Source: Lomentospora prolificans (lineage: Eukaryota; Ascomycota; Sordariomycetes; Microascales; Microascaceae). From it: 64,000 bases of DNA. Shown here in pieces: positions 32,760 to 44,515 of this stretch (the stretch's first letter is position 1; each line of letters opens with the position of its first letter). The stretch is from contig JARFXM010000006.1 in assembly GCA_029532625.1 (NCBI GenBank), positions 434,001 through 498,000 of the forward strand, given 5' to 3'. The notes beneath the pieces were generated by a model. It saw only the letters and a list, made by a program, of their open reading frames with translations, made no database searches and was not told where the DNA came from. The position numbers were made by a program, and so were the translations under genes.

Positions 32760-35700
32760 TTACTCAACGGACATTTCAAGGTCAAGCTCGGCCCCATCGC
32801 CCGTGGTCACCTCATCCACCATCCCAGGTCCAGAACCAGACTTTTCAGTGTCGTCTTCCTCAATCTCGGCCATTTTTGCGATGAACTCTGCTTGAAGGCG
32901 AACTAGGAAGCTTCGGAATGCATCATCATCCATATCTGAATCAACGACATGACGCAGCGTCTCCTGAAGATTGAGCATCAATTTGCGTCTGCGCTGAACT
33001 TTTGCGCATTCAGAGGTTTCTTGCTTCGACTGGCGTGCTTCCGCTAATGATTTAGATATCCGCTCAGCATCTTGGAGTATATCCTCTGGGAAATTGAGAA
33101 CGCGCGCCAAAGCAATTCCGTAACCTCTCTCTTTGGTTGTTCCAGTCGCCACCTTGTACAGCATAGACATTTGAGGCCTGTTGTGCGAATTGACGAAATT
33201 ATGCGTGGCTAGATGGAGGGACAGGACCCCTGGTTTTTTGGCAAGTCCCTCAGCTGGAGTCAGGCCTAGCTATTAGTACCTTGCCCCATTCCATATGAAA
33301 ATTTGTATGGTAGGGTCATACCCAAATCCACGAAATGGGTAGCAAACCAAACAACACACTTGCTTTCCAGTAAGGCCTCCGACATAGCAAGTGCAATAGA
33401 AATGCCATCTATGGTACTTGTCCCACGGCCGAGTTCATCAATAATTACCATACTCTGGGTATCCACGTTTCTGTTTCGCAGTATTCCACGTAAGTATAAG
33501 ATATAGTCTACGAGGTTTCCAACATTGTGGACCCTCACCGGAGAATAAAAGCCATCTCCCGCATCTCGACCGAGAAGCTCGACAGGTTTGACTCGATGCA
33601 GTCATCCGTCGTGACTCTAGCAAAAACCTTGTGCATGATGCGGAAAGCGGCGTAATCGGCTGGGACAAAGCTCCCGATTTGGGCCATGATCTGAAGTAAG
33701 GCGACGGACCGTATGTACGTGCTCTTCCCACTCATATTAGGCCCGGTAACAATCTGAAAGCGATATTGCTCAGTAGCGTAGTAGTCATTGGGGACGAACG
33801 TCCGAGAGACATTCTGTGGTGAGATTGTTAAAGAAGAAACCCATTAGACATGCCGCCATCGAACCTACCGCGTCAAGAAGAAGGGTGCCTGGCTGACTTG
33901 AGGGCGAGAGTTCCAGTGATGTCCGGCCTAGAATACCCCTTTAAGGTTGCTAAGTGCGCGAAGGACGAGATCATATCAAGGAGTGCCACAGACTCACAGA
34001 CTCGAAAAAGTTGTGGTACCTGCACGCGGAGACTATCAATAAGCTCTTGGATGACCTTGTCACTTTGGAGAATCGCTTCCGCCGCTGAATCGGATATTCT
34101 CTGATTCAGCTTCTTAAGATCCATCGTGAGGCACTCGATAGCACCTCTCTTCTCAACTTGATTGACAAAGATAGTCGGAACAGTTCGATTCTCAAGTTCG
34201 GCTGTCTTAAGTCTCAGGTAGAACAGGCGAGTGTTGTCAAACTTGAGGGCTATATCAAGCTGAAGGGAACCTGACATGGAATTAGAGACATTCTGAAAAG
34301 ATATTCTCGAGCGACTAACTCTTTAGGTTTTCCACATGAGCAAGTACATCCTGCGAACCTTCTTGATATGTCTGCCTGGCCACATCAAGCATACCATTTG
34401 TGCCAGGCTAAGCTCTATTGTTAGCAAGTTGGGCCTCGCATGATATTTGGCCACACACCTTGACCGCAAACGTCCTCTGGTTGCGCAAATCTAGAGGATT
34501 CTTCACATGTGTTGCATCTGGCTGGATAGTGTCCAAGATGAGAGAGAGAGGCGGGTTGAGAATCTCTGGGCAGCAAAGATCGCGGATTCTGCAAAGAAGA
34601 GCGCTCTCCACGGGCTCCAGGGCTTCATAGAGGCCCGAGGCCAGCTCGAGAAACTTCTTAATCATTAACACATTATTTATCGCTTGCTCTGATTCATGGA
34701 TCGACGCTTTTGCGGGAACAATAATGAGCTAGAGAACTGTTAGACCAACAGAGCGTCAGGAGAATTAGTTTCCCACTTTTGTCAGGACTCGCTCAATATC
34801 TGAGAAACCACGAAGGCCTTCTTTCGATTAGTCCCGTTTGAAACGCGCCCTGTACAGACTTCCAACTCCTCACCTTTCCTGATTAAGTTAAACATTTCTT
34901 CATGTGAAATCATCTCTTGGACTGCATCGTATCTGGGGATTAAGAAGCTGTCTTTCAACGTCGAGGGTTGGATGATGTTGCAGCGCAACATCCTAGCTCC
35001 CATTGATGTCAAGGTTACGTTGAGCATGCCATATAGGGAGCCCTTGGCCTTGTAGTCTCTCAAATTTCGGATGAGTTCAAGCGAGTGGATCGTAGAAATA
35101 TCAATCATCATGGTATCCTCCGACGGCTGGTACCGAATGCGCAAAGAGTGTGGATGGACTCTCATCCGGAACTCGCCCTCCAGATAAGTCATCACCTATT
35201 TCGAGTAAGTCTACAATCGAGACTAGGAAAGCCAAAACCACGATATGAGCTTACGGCAGCAAAGGAACACGTCGTGTAGTAATTGCCTTCAATGGCGACC
35301 TTGACAGACTCTGCATCCTCTTTAGACGCCAGGTTTTGGATATACTCCAGACCAGCTGATTCCGACCAGTGTCGACGATCAACAGGTATCAACTGCGGAC
35401 CGACAACATGCTCCTCAACGAGCGAGTACAGAGTAGACTTTGGATATGGCGGGCAGGCAGTGGCAAGAATTAGAATCCGAGACGGCTCGTAAACTTGCAA
35501 TTTGTGCACTGTCCTAACATAAAACTGATTATCGCAAATATGGCTAAGGGTTACCTCCCCCGTGGTCAAATTGACGAAGCATAGACCTACAGAAGGAGAT
35601 ATCCCACGACCCTCACTCAATGCGCAAATTACATCTTCGGATTCTCTGGCGCCGATAGACAGGGTCCGCCGAGACTTGCGCCCCGAAGACGTGCTTGGTC

Positions 35701-35929
35701 GGCCGATGGTAGAAGCGCGTGTTCCTGGTCGGGTGGACGACTGGGTGGCGGCATCTATACTCTGGGCTGGAGTTATCTTTCTCGAGACAACGCTCGAAGC
35801 AAATGGGCGTGATGCGGATGTCGAAAACGTTTCGGCCCGCGATGTGACCCTACCGCTGCATTCCGATAAACCAAGTACACTCGAGGACCACTCCTTGGAA
35901 CCTGACGATGTAGTGAAATTGGGATTCAT
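32760..35929 (-). CDS. MSH4: Meiotic MutS homologue MSH4, with an apparent frameshift
   Basis: MSH4 pairs with MSH5 and stabilises meiotic crossover intermediates in the nucleus. Exons are 35929-35255, 35195-34874, 34817-34777 (41 nt), 34728-34459, 34407-34320, 34270-33869, 33813-33539, 33470-33322 and 33253-32760. Seen: CALSEGRGISPSVGLCFVNL and ICDNQFYVRTVHKLQVYEPS (MSH4-specific N-terminal domain), RTFAVKPGTNGMLDVARQTY, Walker A GPNMSGKSTYIRS, Walker B MVIIDELGRGTSTIDG, WFATHF and the C-terminal helix-turn-helix. All junctions agree in phase except exon 6, which ends one base out: after SARHP the frame reads SS-stop (TGA at 33873-33875) where homologues have an LLLDA-like sequence before the intron. 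A 2-nt loss or 1-nt gain in the CTT repeat there explains it. With the frame intact the product would be about 905 residues. The family is certain; functionality is in doubt. Confidence 0.9.
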
Positions 35930-36890
35930 TTTGATGATTACAAGAAGCTTGCCACGATACAGTCTGATGTTCAAGAGGTAGCCTCGGAAGAGACAGCAAG
36001 GTAAGGGCCCGGGGTATTCGCTTGAAGCTTTCCTTCTACCCCCATAACCTCAGGCTTGTGAGCAGACGGTAGCTCAGGCCTGCATAAAGGGCGTTTTATA
36101 CCATTGGCGACACAATGTGAAGTGGTGCTTCCTGGATTTGCAAATGCACTGGACCGTACTTTCCTACTTGGTTTGGAGTTTCAATGGAAGTTGCGACGTT
36201 AACGAGCAACGGGAAAGGGAAAGTCGCATCGCAACCCACTCCAAAGCTGTCTGTGCTCAGCAAAACCGTGGTTCAAATTGGCTGTGAGGAAGCATCTTCC
36301 CGTGACGTATTCCGGATCAATTCCTATTCTTCAAATGCGACCGACTCCTGACGTGACGCCTCTCGCTCGCTCTCGCTCAACCGACACGGCCATGACAATG
36401 TATCGTGAGCCCCACAATGAGTAGACACCGATTGAGGATTACCAGGTATCACTCTCTGATCAGCAATGCAAACATCCTCAAGAAGGCGGAACCTCGGGGA
36501 GGATCCGTTACTCCCATTGTTCCTGTCAGCGTCACCTCCACTTCAGGGTGACATTTGCCTAATCAAAATTGCGCGCGGAGCGGCCCACCGTGCATGACCG
36601 GAGGATATCGTCTCACCTATAAATGCGGTATAACAGACAATATCTCCAGAATCAATCATCCCTATGGGCAAGCGTCCACGTAAGATTGATTAATACTCGG
36701 AGCTGCCAATAGATGGGGCCAATTCGGGCGGCAATCACCTGCATTGAGCCAGCCCGAGCCTAGAGCCAACATGTAGTCCGATAGTCTGAAGTTTTGACAT
36801 CAATATATATTTGGGGTTTCCCTCCTAGATGAGCTTGCAGGATAAGACGACCGGTCAGCAGGTTCTTTTCAGCAATCTCGAACAATCGTA
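35930..36890. promoter_or_regulatory. Divergent promoter region between MSH4 and the GMC oxidoreductase gene
   Basis: The two start codons point away from each other across 961 bp. On the GMC side a TATATAT stretch at 36804-36810 lies 87 bp before the ATG. No coding content was recognised. Confidence 0.45.
36804..36810 (+). promoter_or_regulatory. TATA-like element of the GMC oxidoreductase gene
   Basis: TATATAT in the context caaTATATATttgg, 87 bp upstream of the start codon at 36891. The distance suits a fungal TATA box, but no expression evidence exists here. Confidence 0.4.
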
Positions 36891-38829
36891 ATGCATATCA
36901 AAGCTCTCACTTTCGCGTCTCTGCTTGCCGTGGGGCCTATTCTCGCTGCTCCAACTGCGAGGCAAGAAAGCGCCGCAGATGAATATGACTACATTGTAAT
37001 TGGAAGCGGCCCAGGCGGTGGCCCTCTTGCGGTCAACCTTGCTAAGGCCGGTCACTCTGTGCTTCTTCTAGAGGCAGGCGACACCAGCGCTGGAGGTTCT
37101 AGCGAATATCCCCCTGAAATCACTTGGGACTTCTTTGTCAAACATTTCGAAGATGATGAGAGGAATAAGGCGAACGACCACGGTGTTTGGAGGACAGCCG
37201 AGGGACGGTACTGGGTTGGGAAAGATGATCCTCCGGAGGGAGCCGAATTCTTGGGCATTTACTACCCAAGGGGTGCGACCGTTGGAGGCTCTTCCATGAT
37301 TAATGCCATGGCTACGTGGCTTCCAACTGACAGTGACTGGAATTACATTGTGGAATTGACCGGAGATGAGTCCTGGAGGTGAGTTCCCCCTTGATTGTTC
37401 CAACTCCTTCAACTCGGCCCCTGTACTGACAAGGCTTAGGGCTGAAAACATGCGAGAAATCTTCGCGCGTATCGAAAAGAACAATTATCTTCCCGAGGGG
37501 ACTCCCGGTCACGGCTTTGACGGCTGGTTCCAGACCATGATGACGACGGGATTTGGTCCTCCAGGTAGTGGCGGTGATGGCCCTGCCAACCCTATCACCG
37601 AGTCGATGGCATTGGAGCTAGGGCTTGACCCGGCCGATGTCCCGGAACTAATCTCCACTGATCCCAACGCACTCGACCCTGACAGAGACACAACACAGGG
37701 AATTTGGGGTCTCCCAAGGCACCAACGGGCTAATGGCGAGCGATATAGCTCTCGCCACTACATCCTCGAGTCTATAGATGAAGGCATTCCGCTGACTCTG
37801 TCTGTCAACTCTCTCGCCACCAGGGTCCTTTTCGAAACTAGCGAGACGGACGAAGAAGCCAATCCTCGTGCTACTGGTGTTGAGTACCTTGAGGGTAAAG
37901 CCATCTACGGGGCCGACCCGCGCCGCGGCAGCGATGCTGAAGGCACTAAGAAGACTGCTACAGCCCTCCGCGAGGTCATTATATCCGGAGGTGCCTTCAA
38001 CACGCCCCAAATCCTCATGCTTAGCGGCATTGGTGACCCAGAGCAACTTGAGCAGTTTGACATCCCGGTTCTTGTAGAGGCACCAGGAGTCGGCACATCG
38101 CTCATGGATAACCAAGAGATGCCTGTTGTCGGCCAAACTGCTGGGTCCGTTGGCTTTGGTGATCCCGGCTTTACCATGATCCAGACCGAGAATGCTACGT
38201 ATGGTGAGCGAGATATGTTCATCATGCATTTCTCTGGTGGCGTTTTCCGGGGGTTCTGGCCCTCCAATCAGACGAACACTCTTCCTCCTGAGGTCCCTCG
38301 CGTTTATGGCACCTCGCTGGTCAAGCAGCATCCCACCAACCGAGCCGGCTATATCCGCCTGCAGTCCGCCAACCCGCTCGACACGCCGGATATCAACTTT
38401 AATCTCTACGTTGATGGAGCGGAAGCTGATCTTGCCAGCATGAGAAACAGCGTCGCTTGGGTTCGCAGAGTATACGCCAACGTGGCGGCGCCTGCTGGCC
38501 CGGTCGAGCCCCTAGAGCCACCGTGCCCATCTGGTATCAAGGAAGACGGACACTGCACGAACGAGGCTGAAGACGACGAATGGATTATCGGTCATACCTT
38601 TGGTCACCACCCTACGTCGACCGTTCGTATCGGCGCAGATGACGATCCCATGGCCGTGCTCGACTCAAAATTCCGGGTCCGCGGCGTGGATGCCCTCAGG
38701 GTGGTTGATGCATCAACCTTCCCTCGCATCCCGGGCGTGTTTCCTGTGGTCGCGACTTTCATTGTTAGCCAAAAGGCGACGGATACCATACTCGAGGAAC
38801 TGGCGGCTGATGAGGGAAATGAGAGGTAA
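36891..38829 (+). CDS. Secreted GMC (glucose-methanol-choline) family FAD oxidoreductase
   Basis: FAD-dependent alcohol/sugar oxidase or dehydrogenase, probably secreted: residues 1-20 form a signal peptide (MHIKALTFASLLAVGPILAA). Exons are 36891-37378 and 37440-38829 with a 61-nt intron; the product is 625 residues, normal for the family. Seen: ADP-binding GSGPGGGPLAVNLAKAGHSV from residue 38 with the distal Glu in LLLEAGD, the GMC signature YPRGATVGGSSMINAM, the second signature GGAFNTPQILMLSGIGD, and catalytic-region histidines in IGHTFGHHPTSTVRIG (His552/553), followed by RVVDASTFPRIPGVFPVVAT. The position usually held by the second catalytic Asn/His lies in the PGVFP segment and is atypical. 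The substrate cannot be inferred. The tyrosinase gene lies 1.1 kb downstream on the same strand; a shared oxidative role is only a guess. Confidence 0.93.
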
Positions 38830-39917
38830 ATAATATAAAATCGTCTATTTTGCTCAGCCGGGATGAGCCAACTCTCCCACCCTACCTATTTCATATATAA
38901 TAAGAGGATTTTGTAACCTCGAACCTCGATATATAGTCTTACCCACCAAGTAGCGTGCAACCTTTTATTTCAGCGTGAGATCACCCTATAATCAAGGTGT
39001 GAGGTCATAAGCTTATATTTCCAAACCCCGACAAAGGTCCTCCTAGGTTGCTTAAGTTCAATGTGGAATCTTAGCTGGGCTCATCACTCACCAAACCGGG
39101 GCTCGTTCTCGCGGTCCATGCGGAGCTGAACGGCTACGAAGCTTTTACTTATCCAAGGTCATCCACGGTATGCGATTCGTGCGTTCGACCTGCATCTCAC
39201 CTATGGTCGCCGAAGCCCAAGTCAGCCCTGCATTTCTCGAAGCATCCCAGCCTCTGTTCCTGGTTGGTTAACTTCCGGGCCGCATGTCAAACAAAAAGAG
39301 CATCTAGATATAGCCCAGCGAACCATATCTCGTGATGGTAGGTATTAGCACTTCCCCTCAGTCTTATTTCCTATTTAAGTCATCCATGAACGTCAGATTT
39401 TCTGTCCCCTCGACATGCAGGAATGACCCTGCATATGGCTCACTGCAGGAGCTCAGCTCACACTGTCTCCCGACCTTTGGGCACCTACTCATTATACGCG
39501 AGACCAGACTCGGCCCTCCTCCACTTGAGGCCCTGTTTCTAGTGATTCAAGAGATGCGATGAGCTAGGGGAAACATTATTCGCTTGGCAGGCCTTCAGAA
39601 TGACATGAATGGAATGTTAATAGAGATGAGAGGGGTAAATGGGGCTGAGCGACGCCACGGCTGATATATTGATGCGACTTGGGCAAGAACGGCTTGTGAT
39701 GCAAACACAGCGAGGCGACGAGAGTGAAGGTCATATTGCGGGGTCGCACGGATTGGGAACGATGGGCTTACGGATGACAGCGGGGAGAGGCAAGGGAGGT
39801 AAATGGTAAGGAAGCTTAGGGTATATAAACCTCTAGATACCCTGATGTCGACGAGGAGATGCACCGCATGTTTCGAGCAAACCATCCAACAATACGTAGC
39901 TTTACACCAATGCAAAC
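38830..39917. promoter_or_regulatory. GMC 3' flank and tyrosinase upstream region
   Basis: Contains a TATATAAA box at 39822-39829 and a short upstream ORF at 39910-39921 that overlaps the tyrosinase start codon. No further gene was recognised. Confidence 0.45.
39822..39829 (+). promoter_or_regulatory. TATA box of the tyrosinase gene
   Basis: TATATAAA, 96 bp upstream of the ATG at 39918; sequence and distance fit a TATA-containing, inducible fungal promoter. Confidence 0.55.
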
Positions 39918-42203
39918 ATGAGTTCCCAGGAGAATATCCGAGTCGTCGGTGCCAAGGCGACCCCTGGCCCAAATGGTAATCTTTCCAGGACTCGCTAGAG
40001 AATGTGACTAACGTACCGGTAGGCTCCCTTCCCTTGAGACGTGAGATCAGAGAGCTTCAGACGAAGTTTCAGGATCAGTTCAATCTCTTCATTCTTGCCA
40101 TGAGGGAGCTTCAGGCCAGGGACAAGGAGGATCCCACCTCGTACTTTCAGATTGCTGGTGAGATACTAGGTTGAAGCTATCAATCAATGCCTCGGCGACT
40201 AATTAATGCTACCGGCAGGAATTCACGGGATGCCCTACAAGGTCTGGAACAATGCTAGAGGACTTTCAAGCTTTCAATTCGGAGGCTACTGCACTCATTC
40301 ATCGATTCTCTTCCTTACTTGGCATAGACCATACTTGGCGCTCTTGGAGGTAGAACTAGATTCCACGTATCATAACACGTGGGGGTAGCGAGCTAACTAT
40401 ATCTCCAGCAATCCCTCAGTGCTGCCGCCCAAACCATAGCAGCCAAATATCCCGAAAGTGTTCGAAGTCGCTATGTCGAGGCGGCAAAGCAGCTTCGACT
40501 TCCCTACTTTGACTGGGCTACTCGCGTTCGGGAGCCTGAGCCCTCATTCCCGAATGCCCTCTCCCAAGCACGCATCAGTATCGTGGATACCGATGGCGTC
40601 CGCAAGACTGTTGAGAACCCTCTCTTCTCCTTCAATATTTCCCAGGTCAATCCCAACCGCGGCGACCTAGGATCGGTACGTTCCTCCTCTATCCGTAGAA
40701 AAGAAGCCAACTAATTGAAGCCTTGATCCTCTGCAGTGGGCTAATCGACCTCGAACTCTCCGTCATCCTGATTCCCGAGGCAACTCACACAATGAAATCA
40801 TCGAGCAGGAACTCGACAACGAGTCTGCCTCCTTGCGCCACGAACTCTCACTTCTGCTTCTATCCTTTACCGACTACGATGACTTTTCCAACAGTGCCTG
40901 GCGTCGTGGTACCCGCCTCAGAGCCACCACCAGCCTCGAGAGTGTTCACGACGATATTCATGGCCGCACAGGTGGCAGCGGCGGCCACATGGGCTCTCTC
41001 GATGTTTCCGCCATGGACCCCATCTTTTGGCTACACCATTGCAACGTCGATAGGGTGTGGGCTATGTGGCAGGACCTAAACCCGAACGAGTTTATGTCGC
41101 CGCGACCGGCGCCGTTTACCAATTTCACCGTGCGGGCTGGTGCCACTGAAGACGAAAAGTCTCCGCTCAGTCCTTTCTGGGACGAGACTGGCTCGCGCTT
41201 CTGGACTTCGGACAGGGTTAAAAATACCACGATGTTTGGTTACGCGTATCCAGAGACCCAGAGCTGGCAGCATGCAAACGTGGCAGCCTACCAGCAGTCT
41301 TTGCGTCAGACGATCGCTAGCCTGTACGGTAGTAACCCCTTCCTCAACTTTACGCAGACCGTTGCTCCTAAAGACGTCGCTGCCGAGAGACCCACATTCG
41401 AGTCTCTAGCCGCGAACCCGGCTTCACGGATAGCTGTGCGATCCATGGCCGCCGGTGTTAAGTTGGCAGCCGTAGGTGATCAGCCTCCGGCGCAGAAACC
41501 ACTTGGTGAAGAAAAGACGAGCCCTCTTTCCAATCCCGGCGCTCGAGAAGGAGACCAGAAGGCTCCAGAGAACCCAATCCATGAAGGTGATCTTTCAGGT
41601 ATGTTACGATCGATTGACGGAGTGATACGCAAGACTAATAAAAATGAAGCCCCAATCCCCGACGACATGAAGCGCTTGTGCCCTAATGGCCGCTACACGG
41701 ACTGGGTAGTGAACATTCGTGCACTCAAACACGGTCTTGGCCAAACATTCCGCGTCATTGTTTTCCTCGGCGACTTTAGCGATCGCCCCGAAGACTGGGC
41801 CGGCAATGCAGAGTATAACACGGTTGGTCGCGTAACGATGCTGGGACGCAGCTCGGATACCCAGTGTGGCAAATGCCAAGAGGACCAAGAGAATGAGCTC
41901 ATGATGGCTGGTGCCGTTCCGTTGACCTCTGCTCTGCTACAGGACATTGCGGCGGGCAAGTTGCAGAGCCTTGAGCCAAAAGATGTGGTGCCGCACTTGA
42001 AGGCAGACCTCCACTGGCGAGCGAAGCTGTTCGAGGGAACCGAATACCCCATTGACCAGATCCCGAGGCTAAAGGTGAGCGTTTGCTCAATGCCGGTAAC
42101 CCTTGGCGACGACGGTATCCCTATATACTCAGGCGAGTACACCGTCCACAAGGAAGCCACCACTGGTAAGGCTGGTGGCCTTGAAGAAGACGAGGACTGG
42201 TAG
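39918..42203 (+). CDS. Tyrosinase (type-3 copper monophenol monooxygenase)
   Basis: Oxidises monophenols and o-diphenols to quinones in melanin-type pathways. Exons are 39918-39975, 40023-40157, 40219-40349, 40409-40675 and 40737-42203; all phases agree, giving 685 residues. CuA ligands are His67 (IHGMPYKVWN), His91 and His100 (GYCTHSSILFLTWHRPYLAL); Cys89 in C-T-H is placed for the Cys-His thioether bond of fungal tyrosinases. CuB ligands are His268 and His272 (SVHDDIHG) and His297/298 (MDPIFWLHHCNVDRVWAMW). The core ends near the Tyr motif FGYAYPETQ, and a C-terminal extension of about 270 residues follows, comparable to the latent-enzyme domain removed on activation in known fungal tyrosinases. 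There is no signal peptide, so it is probably made as an intracellular pro-enzyme. A 3-codon uORF overlaps the ATG. Confidence 0.95.
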
Positions 42204-42413
42204 ATCAGGAAGCTATTTTTTGGAGGCTCCTTCGCTATTATGTCGCCAAGAATGAGACTTCCTGTCAGGGTATCGCAGATTGTCTATTGTAGTATTGGAA
42301 AAGAAAATGTGACAAAGAAATAATTGGACACTATTTTCCGGGCCCCGCAAACGCCGGCAAGTCAGTTCGTAAATGCGTGATAAATAGGAGTGTTCCTCGA
42401 GGAAGAAGGCAGT

Positions 42414-43316
42414 CTAAAAGGCGACTCTTCGCTTGCGTCCGGTATACTTTGAGTTTTGCTTCACAATCTTTCCTTTACGTTCCATCTGCTCCTTCTTCTT
42501 CATGATCCAAGCTTTACTGCCCTTCTTGATCTCGCCCTTGCCACTCTTGGCTTGTCTCCTAGAGTCCATTACGTCGACGCCCTCCATGCCGTCGACGACG
42601 TTGGTGATGTCACCACTAGTTCCCTCAGAGGTGGTACCACCAACCGTAAGGACGAGGTACAACTTCATGCTCTTGGTGCCAGGGTCGTCCTCTAGGATAC
42701 CAGCACCGAAGCCAGCCTTAATCGCAGCTTGCGTAATCATGTCCCTTTGCGTGTCATTCTTGGGGTAAAACTGGCATACAGCCCTTCCGCCGCGCCTGAT
42801 GGATGCGTACAAGCCATTGAAAAATCGAGTAAGGCGGCCGGCAGGCGAAGTATCGCTGCTCTCCGCATTGCAGAGCCACTGAATAGCTGAGATGCTGATT
42901 GCAGCATCGAAAGTACCCGGCCTAAAAGGAATCCCTTGGCCGATATCCGCTAACATCAAATCCCCTTCAACGTCCCTCTGGAGAGCAATGTCAAGCATCG
43001 CTGGTGAAATGTCCATGCCAATCCATGTGTGAGGACCGCCCTCTTCTGGGTCGACCGAGGATAATATTTCGCCGGATAAGCCGCTCCCACAGCCAATATC
43101 GAGAATAAAGGACGGCCGCTTTAGATCTAGTAGCTCAAGAGCCCTCCGTGTCATCGACGCTTGAATATTCTGTATACGGGAGGAGGTTGTGTACTTCCGC
43201 GCCTCTGTGTCATCGTAGTGAATATCGGCGGCGCTGGGAGGGGCGGTCAGTAGGCGGTGAGGATGAGCGAAAACCAGGCTGCTAGAGACCTACAGGGTGT
43301 CCTCGGGCCGAGACAT
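42414..43316 (-). CDS. BUD23: 18S rRNA (guanine-N7)-methyltransferase BUD23
   Basis: SAM-dependent methyltransferase that makes m7G in the P-site region of 18S rRNA and supports 40S biogenesis, working with Trm112. Exons are 43316-43294 (23 nt) and 43233-42414, giving 280 residues (yeast about 275). Splicing the tiny first exon yields MSRPEDTLAADIHYDDTEAR, matching the family start, then YTTSSRIQNIQASMTRRALE. The SAM-binding motif I is FILDIGCGSGLSGE. Also seen: IGMDISPAMLDIAL, MLADIGQGIPFRPGTFDAAI and SISAIQWLCNA. The C-terminus is strongly basic (KKKEQMERKGKIVKQNSKYT, GRKRRVAF), as in Bud23 homologues. The gene is divergent from SVP26 across 429 bp. Confidence 0.96.
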
Positions 43317-43745
43317 TTTGAGATATTTTATAGGGACTTCTTCACGAGTCTGTCTGTTCCGAATACCCTTGCGGCCGTGTTCGTCAGAATGCTCTCTAGG
43401 AATTCTTGGGCCCCCGGTGAAATTTCCGTGGGTGTCGTCGAATTCCTCGAATTTTTGGTGGGGCAGAATTGAAAGTGCGTGGTGCTTATCTTATCGGGGT
43501 CATCAGGGGCTAATTCACAGAATTTACCCGATATATAACCAGGACAAGCTTGGCTTCTGCGTCGACGCAATTACGAAGCTTCCACATGTTCCCCTGTCTA
43601 TCAATTTCGTGAAAACACAGCAAGGTGTCCAAAACCTCAGCTGTAATTTTTTTTCTTACTTTTTCGTCTTCCTTCTTCACGTATACACTCTGTCCTTCCT
43701 ATCGCCGTATTTCCTCCATACTATGATAAGTCTATTGCGCCCATC
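43317..43745. promoter_or_regulatory. Divergent promoter between BUD23 and SVP26
   Basis: 429 bp between start codons facing away from each other. It contains a pyrimidine-rich stretch near 43640-43720 (ttttttttcttac, cttccttcttc) on the SVP26 side. No clear TATA box. Confidence 0.5.
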
Positions 43746-44515
43746 ATGATGTTGATTATGCGTTTAGTCGGATACCTAGGCTCGTTCCTAGGTTTCTGCT
43801 TCCTTACGCTAGCTATCGGTACGTGTGAAAATTTGAAGTCGTTGCTCGCCCACAGACGCGAAGCTAACACGCACAATATTTTTAGCGTCCGGCCTTTACT
43901 ACCTTTCCGAAATCGTTGAAGAACACACCGTCCTAGCGAAGCGTGTTCTCCTACGAATTATTTACTTTGTTATCGGCTTGTTATTCTTTGCCTGGGTCAT
44001 TGACAGGTTGCCGTTTACCTTGACCATCCTGAGCATCGTTTCCCATGTCATCTACCTTGGTAATATGAGGAGGTTCCCATATGTTCAGCTGACGGACCCT
44101 CTCTTCATTGCCTCTTGTGGTAAGTCGTCCGCCACCCAATTCCTTTTTGCTTCGAGATAAATACTAATTCAGCGTAGGGCTAGTAATCCTCAACCACTAC
44201 GTCTGGTTCCGGCACTTCTCTACTCTCCAGAGGGAATCCTACCGTAACATGACGTCGTACTACGACCGCCCCGATATCCCCAGCTTCACCCAGATTGCCT
44301 CCTTTTTTGGCATCTGCGTGTGGCTCGTGCCTTTCTCCCTCTTTGTAAGCTTGTCGGCCAACGACAATGTACTCCCTACCATGGGCTCTTCGGAGCCCCG
44401 GATTGGTTCCGACGGAAAGAGCCGGAGGCAGGGTCTCGTTAAAGCCGTTGTTGACGGCGTTCTGGGCGCCATTGGCCAGGTTACTGGTCAAGTTGAAGGC
44501 AGGCGCGATGTGTAA
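43746..44515 (+). CDS. SVP26: SVP26/TEX261-family ER-Golgi membrane protein
   Basis: Integral membrane protein of early Golgi/COPII vesicles; yeast Svp26 promotes ER exit of type II glycosyltransferases. Exons are 43746-43818, 43886-44119 and 44178-44515, giving 214 residues. Seen: four hydrophobic segments (LVGYLGSFLGFCFLTLAIAS; ILLRIIYF-type stretch around LLFFAWVIDRLPFTLTILS; LFIASCGLVILNHYVWF; FFGICVWLVPFSLFVSLSAN) and the family motifs SGLYYLSEIVEEHTV, RRFPYVQLTDP and YYDRPDIPSFTQIASFFGIC. Two adjacent ATG codons (43746, 43749) are possible starts. Phases agree at both introns. The C-terminal tail after SANDN is polar and less conserved. Confidence 0.94.

Noticed and set aside
36891..42203. 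GMC oxidoreductase and tyrosinase as a biosynthetic cluster
   Set aside because: No backbone synthase, transporter or pathway regulator nearby; the flanking genes are housekeeping (MSH4, BUD23).
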